24,773 nt of DNA from an uncultured Eubacterium sp. (GTDB lineage Bacteria > Bacillota > Clostridia > Peptostreptococcales > Anaerovoracaceae): positions 1 to 24,773 of the forward strand of contig CAJJPZ010000013.1 of the NCBI GenBank assembly GCA_905193765.1. The letters run 5' to 3'. This document shows, piece by piece, positions 7,661 through 15,117 of the stretch. The translations under genes were made by a program, and so were the position numbers. The notes beneath the pieces are model-generated. The model searched no databases. It worked only from the letters and a program-made list of their open reading frames with translations, and had not been told where the DNA came from. How positions within the stretch are numbered: the first letter of the stretch is position 1; every line of letters begins with the position of its first letter.

Positions 7661-8557
7661 CTATTTTTTAGAACCTTTCTTTTTAGAGTTCTTCTTTTTG
7701 CCGTTCTTTGGATGAGTGGTCCCTTTGTTAGAGTACTGAGGCTGAGTGGTCTTCACTTCGACTTTGTATTCACTGCCGGCAGCGCTGATAGGTCTCGGCT
7801 TCGGAACACGCTTGTTGCCTGATTCGTTCTCTTCGATCTCCTCTTCCAGCTCCTCTTCGATCTTACGCTGTTTCTCGCGTTTCTCGGCTTCCTTTGCCTT
7901 GCGGGCAGCATCCTTGCGGACGATCTCTTCTACGGATTTGCCTGTCTTCTTAGCTTCTTTATAAGGGTTTACAGTTTCACTCTTCTTGGATTCCTGTCTC
8001 TGTTTTTCGGCTTCCTTCTTGGCGCTTCTGCTGGTGAAGAAGACCATTCCCACGATCATGACGCCCATCATTATCATGTATACTGTTGTCGATTTCGACT
8101 GATCCAGCGTCTTGAAGGATATGGTTTCAGTTTTGCCGAACTTCGATCCGTTTGTGGCCTGCAGTCCGTCGCCGATGGTAAGTTTGTACTGGGTATTGCC
8201 CTTTATCTCGACATCTTTATCCACATTGTCGGATACCACCATCAGAAGCCCTTCCTCCTTGTGGCTGTAGTATACCTTGATCGGGAGCTTCTTTCCTTTG
8301 TTGTCTGTCAGTGCGAACTGCTTTGCATTGGCTTTTCTCACTGCATCTGATTTCGGAAGCATCGCTGTGTCAAAATATATCTTGACACTGAGGTTTTCCA
8401 CCGATACGCCCTTTGCGCCATCGTCCGGCGTGGATGATTCGATCTTAAAATTGCCCGTTCCAGCAGCAGCTGTATCTGTCTTTGCTGCAAAACATGCAGG
8501 GGCTAACATGGTTAATGCCATAACAATAAGGCAAACTATAACGCCTGTTCTTTTCAT
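7661..8557 (-). CDS. signal-peptide membrane protein with Big_5/SbsA Ig-like domain and charged cytoplasmic tail
   Basis: The protein has 298 residues. Residues 1-25 form a signal peptide (hydrophobic core VIVCLIVMALTMLAPACFA). Residues ~37-152 resemble the Ig-like domain of the SbsA/Big_5 type (STPDDGAKGVSVENLSVKIYF, ending ETISFKTLD). Residues 157-174 are a transmembrane helix, followed by a long Lys/Glu-rich coiled-coil tail and a very basic, Lys/Ser/Gly-rich end. This places the Ig-like domain outside the cell and the charged tail inside. The ATG overlaps the tadA stop by one base (TAATG), indicating translational coupling. Function unknown; linking an extracellular domain to a cytoplasmic partner is an inference from topology only. 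Confidence 0.8.
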   Translation of the reverse strand: MKRTGVIVCLIVMALTMLAPACFAAKTDTAAAGTGNFKIESSTPDDGAKGVSVENLSVKIYFDTAMLPKSDAVRKANAKQFALTDNKGKKLPIKVYYSHKEEGLLMVVSDNVDKDVEIKGNTQYKLTIGDGLQATNGSKFGKTETISFKTLDQSKSTTVYMIMMGVMIVGMVFFTSRSAKKEAEKQRQESKKSETVNPYKEAKKTGKSVEEIVRKDAARKAKEAEKREKQRKIEEELEEEIEENESGNKRVPKPRPISAAGSEYKVEVKTTQPQYSNKGTTHPKNGKKKNSKKKGSKK

Positions 8558-9021
8558 TACTGTTTTTCCTCCAGCTTCCTTTTTCTCAATTCTTTAAAAA
8601 AACTTTTCATAAGACTGCTGCATTCTTCCTGCATGAGTCCTGTTTCTATTTCAACGAAGTGATTGAGTCTGCTCTCCTGAGGTATGTTGAAGACCGAACC
8701 GCATGCGCCGGACTTGGGATCCATGGTGCCGATGAACAGCCTGCTGATCCTGGACCATACGATGGCGCCTGCGCACATGCTGCAGGGCTCGGTGGTGACA
8801 TACATTGTACAGCCTGTCAGCCGCCAGCCGCCGAGATTTTTCGCCGCCTGTCTTATGGCGATCATTTCAGCGTGGGCGGTGGGGTCCTTGGCAGTTTCCG
8901 TTTCATTGTGTCCTCTGCCGATGATCTCACCATCTTTCACTATGACTGCACCAACAGGCACTTCACCTGCGGCAGCAGCTTTTTTCGCCTCTGCGAGAGC
9001 CTCTTTCATATATCTTTCCAT
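8557..9021 (-). CDS. tadA: tRNA-specific adenosine deaminase
   Basis: The protein has 154 residues and carries the zinc cytidine/adenosine deaminase motifs HAE (His50, Glu52) and PCSMC (Cys80, Cys83), plus the TadA-typical opening MKEALAEAKKA..GEVPVGAVIV and the segment GACGSVFNI. TadA converts A34 to inosine in tRNA-Arg(ACG), allowing it to read CGN codons. The first ATG is kept because AAGG precedes it and Bacillus TadA has a similar short lead. A second ATG four codons on (MKEAL) has GGAAAG before it and cannot be excluded. The stop overlaps the start of the next gene by one base. Confidence 0.95.
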   Translation of the reverse strand: MERYMKEALAEAKKAAAAGEVPVGAVIVKDGEIIGRGHNETETAKDPTAHAEMIAIRQAAKNLGGWRLTGCTMYVTTEPCSMCAGAIVWSRISRLFIGTMDPKSGACGSVFNIPQESRLNHFVEIETGLMQEECSSLMKSFFKELRKRKLEEKQ

Positions 9022-9031
9022 ATACCTTACA

Positions 9032-9060
9032 ATGGTACCACATTTTCAGTTTTCTATCAA
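9032..9060 (-). promoter_or_regulatory. sigma-A-type promoter candidate for tadA
   Basis: On the minus strand TTGATA (9055-9060), 17 bases, then TACCAT with an upstream TG. It overlaps the end of the preceding 465-codon gene, which would let tadA be expressed separately from that probably sporulation-specific gene. Confidence 0.4.
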
Positions 9061-10443
9061 GGGCATTTCTTCGATATGTCCGGTGGATCTGTTCACCGGT
9101 GCGATCCAGTAACCGTAGATATCTTTCCGGCGTTCCTCGAGGGTAAGAGAGGCGTCGTGGGATTCTTCGGGCATGCCGGCGATGGGCTGCCAGTACACGA
9201 AGCCGGATCTGCCGGAATCAGGCTGTTCCTCCGGGAGGAACCTGCCCGGGACGCCGATCAGATAGTGGGTGCTGCACCATCCGAAAATGAAGTGGCCGTA
9301 TTTCATCATGGGTTCCGTACTGCCAGGGGATACGAGAGGGAACAGTGATGTGTCGGTTATCTTTTTCCAGGATGCATCTGCAAAGTTCCTGTCGAAGGGC
9401 ACTATATCCTGACTGGCGCTGCAGTTTCCTGCGAGGCCTGTGCACTTTTCCAGTACGCTGCGGGAATAGAACGAGCTGTAGTCTCTGTCAGGTGGCGGAC
9501 TGCTTTCTGCAGATCCGTTGGTCCGTGAGTCCCCCGGGGCTGTATCCGCCGACCTGCCTGTGGCTGGCTGTCCTGTGGATCCCTGGGTGTGTTCTGACGG
9601 CGAAGACGTGTCTGACCGGGGGCTTTCGGTAGAATGAGTCTGTCTGCCGGTCCGGCCGGGGGCAGCATTATCCGGCGTGGGAATATATGTTCCCGAGTCA
9701 GCTGTTTTTGCATCGGCATTGCTACCTGTCACTGCGAATTGGCTATGTCTGTTGTAGAATGCTTCGGCCCGGGGAGATCTCACCGGCTTGCCAGCACCGG
9801 TCGGGATGTTGACCTGGCCGGGAGGGACGGTGTGGGTGTTCTGACGCTGCCTGTATACCTGGCGTGGCGTATCACCGGAGACAGGTTGCGCGGTTTCCTG
9901 CGTGTTGTGTCTGCTGCGAGGTGTTGCCGTATTGCCCTGCGAAGGTGATGTTACGGCGTCGTCATGATTCTCTTTGGCCGTTGCCATACTGTTGTCTGTT
10001 GCCGTACTGCTGCTTTCTGACGGACCTTCGGACAATGAGGGCAGCATCCCTTTGAGCACAGGGTGCAGGGCTTCATCCGGATTTACGGTGGACATGGCAG
10101 CTACCAGCACAGTGGAAAGATCCGAAAGTCCGGTACCTGTGCCGTCGAGATCTGCGGCGTTGATGCAGAAACTGGCTTCACCTCTTCCGTATGCCGAGAG
10201 GGAGATGTTGCCTGCTATGTGGTAATGCTGTTTATCCTGGACGCTGCCGGCAAAGAGCAGCTTGTAGACATACTCTCCTCTGGGGAAAAATCTGATGTTG
10301 TCCACAGATACCGCTGTCAGCCCCTTGCCTCCGCTGAGTTCGATCCTGATGCAGCCGGATATCCTGCGGCCTGCATCCATCGCGAACCTGCGGTCCTCTT
10401 CGGCAAGTACGACAGGGTCGGACATGGTTTTTATGTGATCCAT
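9046..10443 (-). CDS. uncharacterised two-domain protein, probably sporulation-expressed
   Basis: The protein has 465 residues. Residues ~20-130 look like a beta-rich domain (GCIRIELSGGKGLTAVSV, FFPRGEYVYKLLFAG, YHIAGNISL). Residues ~145-325 are a Ser/Thr/Pro/Gln/Asp-rich disordered linker. The C-terminal ~140 residues form a second domain with YGHFIFGWCSTHYLIGVPGRF and IYGYWIAPV. From memory, GVPGR...FGYWL-type domains recur in uncharacterised clostridial proteins; I assign no function. AGGAGG lies six bases before the ATG. A sigma-E-like promoter precedes it, so a mother-cell role is inferred. There is no signal peptide or membrane segment, which suits a cytoplasmic or spore-surface protein. 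Its linker resembles the N-terminal extension of the SipL-like protein in composition, not in sequence. Confidence 0.75.
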   Translation of the reverse strand: MDHIKTMSDPVVLAEEDRRFAMDAGRRISGCIRIELSGGKGLTAVSVDNIRFFPRGEYVYKLLFAGSVQDKQHYHIAGNISLSAYGRGEASFCINAADLDGTGTGLSDLSTVLVAAMSTVNPDEALHPVLKGMLPSLSEGPSESSSTATDNSMATAKENHDDAVTSPSQGNTATPRSRHNTQETAQPVSGDTPRQVYRQRQNTHTVPPGQVNIPTGAGKPVRSPRAEAFYNRHSQFAVTGSNADAKTADSGTYIPTPDNAAPGRTGRQTHSTESPRSDTSSPSEHTQGSTGQPATGRSADTAPGDSRTNGSAESSPPPDRDYSSFYSRSVLEKCTGLAGNCSASQDIVPFDRNFADASWKKITDTSLFPLVSPGSTEPMMKYGHFIFGWCSTHYLIGVPGRFLPEEQPDSGRSGFVYWQPIAGMPEESHDASLTLEERRKDIYGYWIAPVNRSTGHIEEMPLIEN

Positions 10444-10478
10444 ACAGAGCCTCCTTGTTTATTACATGTTTTTCTAGT

Positions 10479-10505
10479 AATATATGAAATATATCAGACA
10501 GCTAT
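10479..10505 (-). promoter_or_regulatory. candidate sigma-E promoter of the 465-codon gene
   Basis: On the minus strand ATA (10503-10505, context GAATAG), 16 bases, then CATATATT (10479-10486), which matches the sigma-E -10 consensus CATANANT at all eight positions. It lies about 36 bases before the ATG. The same -10 followed by A also fits sigma-K, but no good -35 for sigma-K is seen. Confidence 0.5.
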
Positions 10506-10539
10506 TCATTCAGATAAGGGGGAAGGCAGGGAAAGACAT

Positions 10540-11178
10540 ATGATTTTTGACATAGTGATAGCAGTGATCATAGCGCTGGCTGTGGTAAAGGGATTCAGAC
10601 GGGGACTGTTCTATATGACACTTCGGATACTGATATGGGCAGGTGCAGTGGTAGCAGGCATCTTCCTGACCGGGAGGGTGGCAGAGTTTCTGACTGATGG
10701 TCCGGTAGGGGAAAGGGTGTCTGCGGATATAGCAGATAAACTTGGCAGCTCGCTGTCCTCGGCGACAGATGCTTGCGCCGGGCTGCCGGACATGATATCA
10801 GGCGGTATAAAGGTAGCGGAAAACAGCACCGTTACGCTGCTGGCGGATACCTTCACGACGATGGTGACCTCGGTGCTGGCTTTCGGGATCATCGTTTTCG
10901 GTATATGGCTGATAGCGCATATATTCATGGTGCCTGCTTCAAGGCGCAGGAGAAAGAGCGTCATCGGCGCGGCGGACAGACTGGCGGGGGCGGCGGCAGG
11001 TGCCGTCAAGGGCATCATCGTGGTGTTCATACTTCTGGCGCTGCTGGTGCCGGTGGTGAATCTGTCCGATCCGGGGACATCAGCTGCGATCATGTCACAG
11101 CTGGCTTCGTCACAGTTCGCAGGCATTATGTACGATAACAACCTGCTGCTACTGGTGGCAGACAGCGTGATATCGTGA
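10540..11178 (+). CDS. CvpA family membrane protein
   Basis: The protein has 212 residues and is strongly hydrophobic, with about four membrane segments near 1-17, 27-47, 106-131 and 148-174. The N-terminus, DIVIAVIIALAVVKGFRRGLF, is the usual CvpA/colicin V production signature (a D-I-hydrophobic stretch followed by KG.RRG). Basic RRRRK follows the third segment. CvpA proteins sit in the cytoplasmic membrane; their biochemical role is still unclear. I start at the ATG at 10540 because the motif begins there. The open frame extends far upstream to 10063, but that part runs antisense through the neighbouring gene. The ribosome binding site is only moderate (GGGAAAG). It is divergent from the 465-codon gene with a 96-base gap. 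Confidence 0.85.
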   Translation: MIFDIVIAVIIALAVVKGFRRGLFYMTLRILIWAGAVVAGIFLTGRVAEFLTDGPVGERVSADIADKLGSSLSSATDACAGLPDMISGGIKVAENSTVTLLADTFTTMVTSVLAFGIIVFGIWLIAHIFMVPASRRRRKSVIGAADRLAGAAAGAVKGIIVVFILLALLVPVVNLSDPGTSAAIMSQLASSQFAGIMYDNNLLLLVADSVIS

Positions 11179-11238
11179 CAGTGGCAATGACCGGGGCTAT
11201 ATGAGGAACTGGTCTTTCGGTCAGACCTCGTGTGCCAT

Positions 11239-11268
11239 TTGACTTTATATATGCCATGATAGTATAAT
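11239..11268 (+). promoter_or_regulatory. sigma-A promoter of the DUF134 gene
   Basis: TTGACT, 18 bases, TATAAT. One of the best vegetative promoters in the window, about 50 bases before the start codon. Confidence 0.7.
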
Positions 11269-11318
11269 ATATTCAGCAAAGAAGTCATTGTAAAGGTCCT
11301 GGACAGGAGGTGAGTGTC

Positions 11319-11717
11319 GTGCCGAGGCCTAAGAAACGGAGAAAAATATGTGAGATCCCGAAAGACATGGAGTTCAGGCCGGCAGGAGCACCCGGATCAG
11401 AAGCAGGCGAGGGGCAGGACACAGGAAGCACCAGTCGCAAGAATGCCATCGAGATGACCCTGGATGAATACGAGACTATACGGCTCATCGATCTGCTGGG
11501 ATATTCCCAGGGAGACTGCGCCGCTCAGATGGGGGTGGCAAGGACCACTGTCCAGGTCATGTATGAATCCGCCAGAAAGAAGATGGCGCAGATGCTGGCG
11601 GAGGGACGGCCGCTGGTGATAAAGGGCGGCAATATAATAGTCTGTCCACGCTCTGAATACTGCAGCGGCAGGAAAGGCAACATGTACGAGAACTGCAGCT
11701 ACACCAAGTGGCTGTGA
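11319..11717 (+). CDS. DUF134 family predicted DNA-binding protein
   Basis: The protein has 132 residues and opens with the DUF134 signature VPRPKKRRKICEIPKDMEFRP. A helix-turn-helix follows (MTLDEYETIRLID, then YSQGDCAAQMGVARTTVQVMYESARKKMA), resembling sigma-factor region 4. The C-terminal part (IVCPRSEYCSGRKGNMYENC) has several Cys residues that could bind metal. DUF134 proteins are annotated as likely transcription factors and often sit near iron-sulphur or molybdenum genes; no such partner is seen here. The start is the GTG at 11319, eight bases after AGGAGG. An in-frame GTG at 11310 overlaps that site and is rejected. A Gly/Glu/Thr-rich insertion at about 23-42 separates the signature from the HTH. 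It has its own promoter and terminator, so it is probably monocistronic. Confidence 0.9.
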   Translation: MPRPKKRRKICEIPKDMEFRPAGAPGSEAGEGQDTGSTSRKNAIEMTLDEYETIRLIDLLGYSQGDCAAQMGVARTTVQVMYESARKKMAQMLAEGRPLVIKGGNIIVCPRSEYCSGRKGNMYENCSYTKWL

Positions 11718-11731
11718 TACCGAACAGATGT

Positions 11732-11761
11732 AAAGCGACAAAATGTCGCTTTATTTTTTTT
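11732..11761 (+). terminator. rho-independent terminator after the DUF134 gene
   Basis: Perfect 9-bp arms AAAGCGACA and TGTCGCTTT with a 3-base loop, followed by A and eight Ts. Confidence 0.9.
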
Positions 11762-11793
11762 GAGGATGACGGCCATGCCGCCAGTGCCGGGGT

Positions 11794-11828
11794 GTAGGAT
11801 TTTCAGGTGTTTTTTCGCAAAAACCTAC
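11794..11828 (-). repeat. repeat unit 1 (minus orientation)
   Basis: A 35-bp unit. Read on the minus strand it begins GTAGGTTTTTGCGAAAAAA and ends CCTGAAAATCCTAC. By eye it matches unit 4 at 26 of 35 positions. Confidence 0.7.
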
Positions 11829-11876
11829 TATTCCTGTTGTAGCAGCTGATACCATCGGCCAGGCGGATGGGTGAGA

Positions 11877-11912
11877 GTAGAGTTTTCAGGGCTATGATGC
11901 AGGAGAATCTAC
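11877..11912 (-). repeat. repeat unit 2 (minus orientation)
   Basis: A 36-bp unit, the most diverged. On the minus strand it begins GTAGATTCTCC and ends CCCTGAAAACTCTAC. The ends match the family; the centre does not. It lies 48 bases from unit 1. Confidence 0.6.
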
Positions 11913-11981
11913 CATTCGGGGAGATCGTGGCATGCATTCGCGGAGATATCACCAGAAGAAGCCGCTGGGCGTGTGATGAGG

Positions 11982-12016
11982 GTAGGTTCCTGAAAAAATA
12001 TCACATAAAACTCTAC
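11982..12016 (+). repeat. repeat unit 3 (plus orientation)
   Basis: A 35-bp unit beginning GTAGGTTCCTGAAAAAA and ending AAAACTCTAC. It is separated from unit 2 by 69 bases. Confidence 0.65.
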
Positions 12017-12064
12017 CATCGACAGACCAGTCACAGCAACATGAACACAGAAATCAGAGCAGCG

Positions 12065-12099
12065 GTAGGTTTTTATGAAAAAAGTTCCGGAAACTCTAC
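12065..12099 (+). repeat. repeat unit 4 (plus orientation)
   Basis: A 35-bp unit beginning GTAGGTTTTTATGAAAAAA and ending GGAAACTCTAC. It is separated from unit 3 by 48 bases, the same as between units 1 and 2. Confidence 0.7.
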
Positions 12100-12220
12100 T
12101 ACTACAATATATTTATAATCAGTATCCATTACGGCATAAATTACGGCCGTAAGCAGAAGCCGTCCGGACGCCTCATTGATCCGATAAGACAGCATCCCTC
12201 CATCTCCTGCGCGAAGACAA

Positions 12221-12249
12221 AGTAAAACGGCAGTCTGCAACTGCCGTTT
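12221..12249 (-). terminator. probable terminator of htrA
   Basis: Perfect 10-bp arms AAACGGCAGT and ACTGCCGTTT around a 5-base loop. On the minus strand they are followed by a short T-rich tract (TTTTACTTT). It is about 120 bases past the htrA stop. Confidence 0.55.
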
Positions 12250-12366
12250 CCTCAATGCTTTTTGAAATATCAAATGTGTATGTGATCCGGACCTTCAATG
12301 AAGCCGGTGATTTTCGCATATCGCCTGTACAGACTGTATATGCTGCAGATCTGCTGCCTGAAAGGA

Positions 12367-13944
12367 TCAGTTGTCTGACGCTTTCTTCTCCTGCAGAGTC
12401 AGCTTGATGTCCTGAGTTTTGCCGTTGCGGACTATGGTGTAGGTCACCTTGTCGCCTACCTTGTGGGAGGTGATTATCGACGACAGATCCTCGAAGGAAG
12501 TGATCTGCTTGCCGTCAACTGCGAACACCATGTCTCCTGCCTGGAATCCCGCACGTTTGGCCTTGGAGCTGTCCACTGATGCGATGTACACATTCTTCGA
12601 TGATGAGCTGCTGCCGTTGCTGAAGAATGAATCGAAGTCGCTCTGCTGTGAACCTTCGGTGTATGACATGCCCGTGTAGGGCTGCCCCTTGACATAGCCA
12701 TTGTCCATAAGCTGCTGAGCCACATCGGCCGCCTTGTTGATCGGGATTGCGAATCCGAGACCCTCGACGTCAGATCCTGACGACTTGGCTACAACGATAC
12801 CTATCAGCTGTCCGTCTCCGTTGAACAGTCCGCCGCCGGAGTTGCCCGGGTTGATGGAACTGTCAGTCTGGAGCAGCGTCATAGTCTTGCCATCTATGGA
12901 AAGCTCTCTGTCCAGAGCGCTTATGATGCCTGCAGTAACTGTGCCGCCCAGCTCGCCGAGAGGGTTGCCTATAGCCACCGCCATATCGCCCACCTTCAGC
13001 TGGTCGCTGTTGCCGTAAGTTGCAGGGGTGAGATCGCTGGCCTTTATCTTTATCACAGCTACGTCTGAATTGGAATCAGTGCCTACGAGTTTGGCTTCAT
13101 ATGATTTATCATCTGCTGTAGTGACGGTTATCTTGCTTGCTCCGTCGATGACGTGATTGTTGGTCACGATGTAGCCGTCCTTGGAAATTATCACTCCGCT
13201 TCCGGCACCTTCAGTTACATACTGCTGCATCCATGAGTCGGATGATACGCTCTCAGTCTTTATCTCAACGACACTGGCTTTGGTCTTTTCTGTTATCTCC
13301 TGCACTGTCATGTTGCTGCCTGTGGCGTCCTCGAGATCATAGCCTGTGGTCTTGACGCTGCCGGAACTGCTGTCCAATCCGGATGAACCGGAGTTTCCCA
13401 GCAGTGAACTGCCGAGTACAGCTCCGCCTACGCCGAAGAATCCCGAAACCACCACGCAGAGTGCAATGAGCATAGCCAGCGTCCTGCGGGTAAGAGTCAC
13501 CGGAGGAGAAGGCTTCTTTGTACGTTCTTTTCTCGTGCGCTTGACTTTGCCAAGCCCGTCGGCATTGTTCCATGAGCAGGAATCGCCTTTCCTGAAATTG
13601 GCTCTCGGGTCACGGAAGGAATTCGGATCATACTGTCTGTCATAAGGATCGGCGGTGCTTTCAGGACTCATACCGCTGTAAATATCAGTGTGACCGGGAT
13701 GACCACTGCCTGTGTCACAGGAAGGACTCTCGCTGCCATATGGACCTGTGTACGGGCGGGGCTCTGTATTTCCATATGCATCATGAGGAGCTCCAGTTCC
13801 TCCGTAAGCGGTGCCACTGTCCTGCTCCGCACCGGATGAGAACGCTTCTGCACCGGTATCGTTTTCAACAGCCTCTTTCAGTATAAAGTTAGGCTCGTAT
13901 CCGGAATCGCTGCTTTCGTTGTTGTTTTTCCTGTAATCATCCAT
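12367..13944 (-). CDS. htrA: HtrA/DegP-type membrane-anchored serine protease with PDZ domain
   Basis: The protein has 525 residues. Residues 1 to ~150 are a polar cytoplasmic region rich in Gly, Ser, Asp and Tyr, ending in a basic stretch. Residues ~155-182 form the membrane anchor. The trypsin-like domain carries the triad His264 (TNNHVIDGA), Asp294 (SNSDVAVIKI) and Ser369 (INPGNSGGGLF). A PDZ domain at ~420-518 has a Ser-rich insertion (FFSNGSSSSSK). Such proteases degrade or refold damaged proteins outside the membrane; the substrate is unknown. The ATG at 13944 follows GAGGTAAGG. A longer open frame to 14049 is rejected because it lacks a ribosome binding site. The cytoplasmic N-terminus is unusually long for the family. 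It diverges from hslO. Confidence 0.93.
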   Translation of the reverse strand: MDDYRKNNNESSDSGYEPNFILKEAVENDTGAEAFSSGAEQDSGTAYGGTGAPHDAYGNTEPRPYTGPYGSESPSCDTGSGHPGHTDIYSGMSPESTADPYDRQYDPNSFRDPRANFRKGDSCSWNNADGLGKVKRTRKERTKKPSPPVTLTRRTLAMLIALCVVVSGFFGVGGAVLGSSLLGNSGSSGLDSSSGSVKTTGYDLEDATGSNMTVQEITEKTKASVVEIKTESVSSDSWMQQYVTEGAGSGVIISKDGYIVTNNHVIDGASKITVTTADDKSYEAKLVGTDSNSDVAVIKIKASDLTPATYGNSDQLKVGDMAVAIGNPLGELGGTVTAGIISALDRELSIDGKTMTLLQTDSSINPGNSGGGLFNGDGQLIGIVVAKSSGSDVEGLGFAIPINKAADVAQQLMDNGYVKGQPYTGMSYTEGSQQSDFDSFFSNGSSSSSKNVYIASVDSSKAKRAGFQAGDMVFAVDGKQITSFEDLSSIITSHKVGDKVTYTIVRNGKTQDIKLTLQEKKASDN

Positions 13945-14103
13945 ATCTGTCCTTACCTCGTTTCTGTAGATAATATAGTAATCAAATCCGGGACATCCGC
14001 CCTCGCGATCCGGATCGTCGCTGCCGGACGCTATTGAAATACTTTTCATGGTTTTAATATACTAAGATACTTTGTCGTTTGCGTGTTGAAAATATGTGTT
14101 TAT

Positions 14104-14133
14104 ATCATAAAAAGTTGAACATTTTCCCCACAA
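14104..14133 (-). promoter_or_regulatory. weak promoter candidate for htrA
   Basis: On the minus strand TTGTGG (14128-14133), 18 bases, TATGAT (14104-14109). The -10 is good and the -35 poor; it implies a leader of about 150 bases and overlaps the candidate hslO promoter. Confidence 0.25.
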
Positions 14134-14145
14134 ATGTGATAAAAT
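14115..14145 (+). promoter_or_regulatory. promoter candidate for the hslO operon
   Basis: TTGAAC, 19 bases, TAAAAT preceded by TGA (extended -10). The spacer is long, so the extended -10 would carry most of the recognition. Confidence 0.4.
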
Positions 14146-14187
14146 CAGATATGTATGTGAATACACAGGAAAGGAAACATATAACTG

Positions 14188-15102
14188 ATGAGTAAAGCAA
14201 TAATTGCTATAGATAAAAGCAGGTCGTTCAGAGTATACTGTACAGTGACCACGGATCTGGTGCAGCAGGCGGCCGACATACACCGGACGACGCCGCTGGC
14301 TTCCGCCGGGCTGGGCAGAGTGCTGACGGCAGCGGGGCTGATGGGGATAATGATGAAGGATCCCGGCGACAAGCTGACCATTTACTTCAAGGGCGACGGT
14401 CCGGCTAAACAGATACTGGCGACAGCCTACGGCACGGGAAGTGTCAAGGGATATATCGCGAACCCGGATGTGGATCTGCCGCTGACGGACAAAGGCAAGC
14501 TGGATGTGGGAGGCTCCCTGGGAGTCGGAGAACTGACTGTTATAAAGGACCTGGGGCTGAAGGAGCCGTATGTAGGTACAATCGCGCTGGTGTCCGGAGA
14601 GATCGCAGACGATCTTACAGCGTACTTTTTCATCTCGGAGCAGCAGAATTCGTCAGTGGCTCTGGGCGTGAAGGTGGAGCGCGATCTTTCCATAGGAGCG
14701 GCAGGAGGCATGATCATCCAGATGCTGCCGGACGCCGAAGAAGGTGCTGTGGACGCTCTGGAAAAGATGATAGCCGGGATGGATCCCATGACCACGGTGA
14801 TCAGCCGTGTCCTGGAAAATTCAGGAGGCATGACCGAAAGCGGTATCGTGGCCGCCGTGCTTCAGGATATATTTGCAGACGTGCCGGAGGAATACGGGAT
14901 ACAGGTCCTGGAGGAACGGGATATAAACTGGGACTGCGACTGCAGCAGGGAGCGTCTCGAACAGGTGCTTATGACCATAGGTCGCAGGGATCTCGTGGAA
15001 ATAATAGAAACTGACGGCAAGGCCGAACTGCAGTGCCAGTTCTGTCTTAAAAAATATAATTTTGATAAGGAAGAACTGCTTGATATTCTGAACAATATGT
15101 AG
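14188..15102 (+). CDS. hslO: Hsp33 redox-regulated chaperone
   Basis: The protein has 304 residues, close to the family norm of about 290. The N-terminal domain contains HRTTPLASAGLGRVLTAAGLMG, DKLTIYFKGDGP and the YIANP motif. The C-terminal zinc switch is complete: CDC (CxC) followed about 35 residues later by CQFC (CxxC). In known Hsp33 these four Cys release zinc and form disulfides under oxidative stress, which activates the cytoplasmic holdase. The start is the ATG at 14188, with GGAAAGGAAAC somewhat far upstream. It is the first gene of a probable run with DUF1934, a miniprotein and DUF1846; the next start is 15 bases after its stop. Confidence 0.97.
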   Translation: MSKAIIAIDKSRSFRVYCTVTTDLVQQAADIHRTTPLASAGLGRVLTAAGLMGIMMKDPGDKLTIYFKGDGPAKQILATAYGTGSVKGYIANPDVDLPLTDKGKLDVGGSLGVGELTVIKDLGLKEPYVGTIALVSGEIADDLTAYFFISEQQNSSVALGVKVERDLSIGAAGGMIIQMLPDAEEGAVDALEKMIAGMDPMTTVISRVLENSGGMTESGIVAAVLQDIFADVPEEYGIQVLEERDINWDCDCSRERLEQVLMTIGRRDLVEIIETDGKAELQCQFCLKKYNFDKEELLDILNNM

Positions 15103-15117
15103 GCAGTAGATGAGATC

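Larger units (their letters stand above)
11762..12366. other. gene-free intergenic region carrying a symmetric four-unit repeat
   Basis: About 600 bases with no convincing coding frame on either strand. The only open frames (11867-12118 plus, 12073-12273 minus) lack ribosome binding sites and family features, and run across the repeats. The left half holds four ~35-bp repeat units (11794-12099). The right part holds a terminator-like hairpin at 12221-12249 serving the minus-strand htrA gene. Confidence 0.75.

Noticed and set aside
10063..10539. N-terminal extension of the CvpA frame
   Set aside because: It is antisense to the 465-codon gene; the CvpA signature starts at 10540.
11794..12099. 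CRISPR array
   Set aside because: Only four units, strongly diverged, in two orientations, with unequal spacers and no cas gene nearby.
11867..12118. 83-codon open frame across the repeat units
   Set aside because: It has no ribosome binding site and no family feature, and its codons simply run through repeats 2-4.
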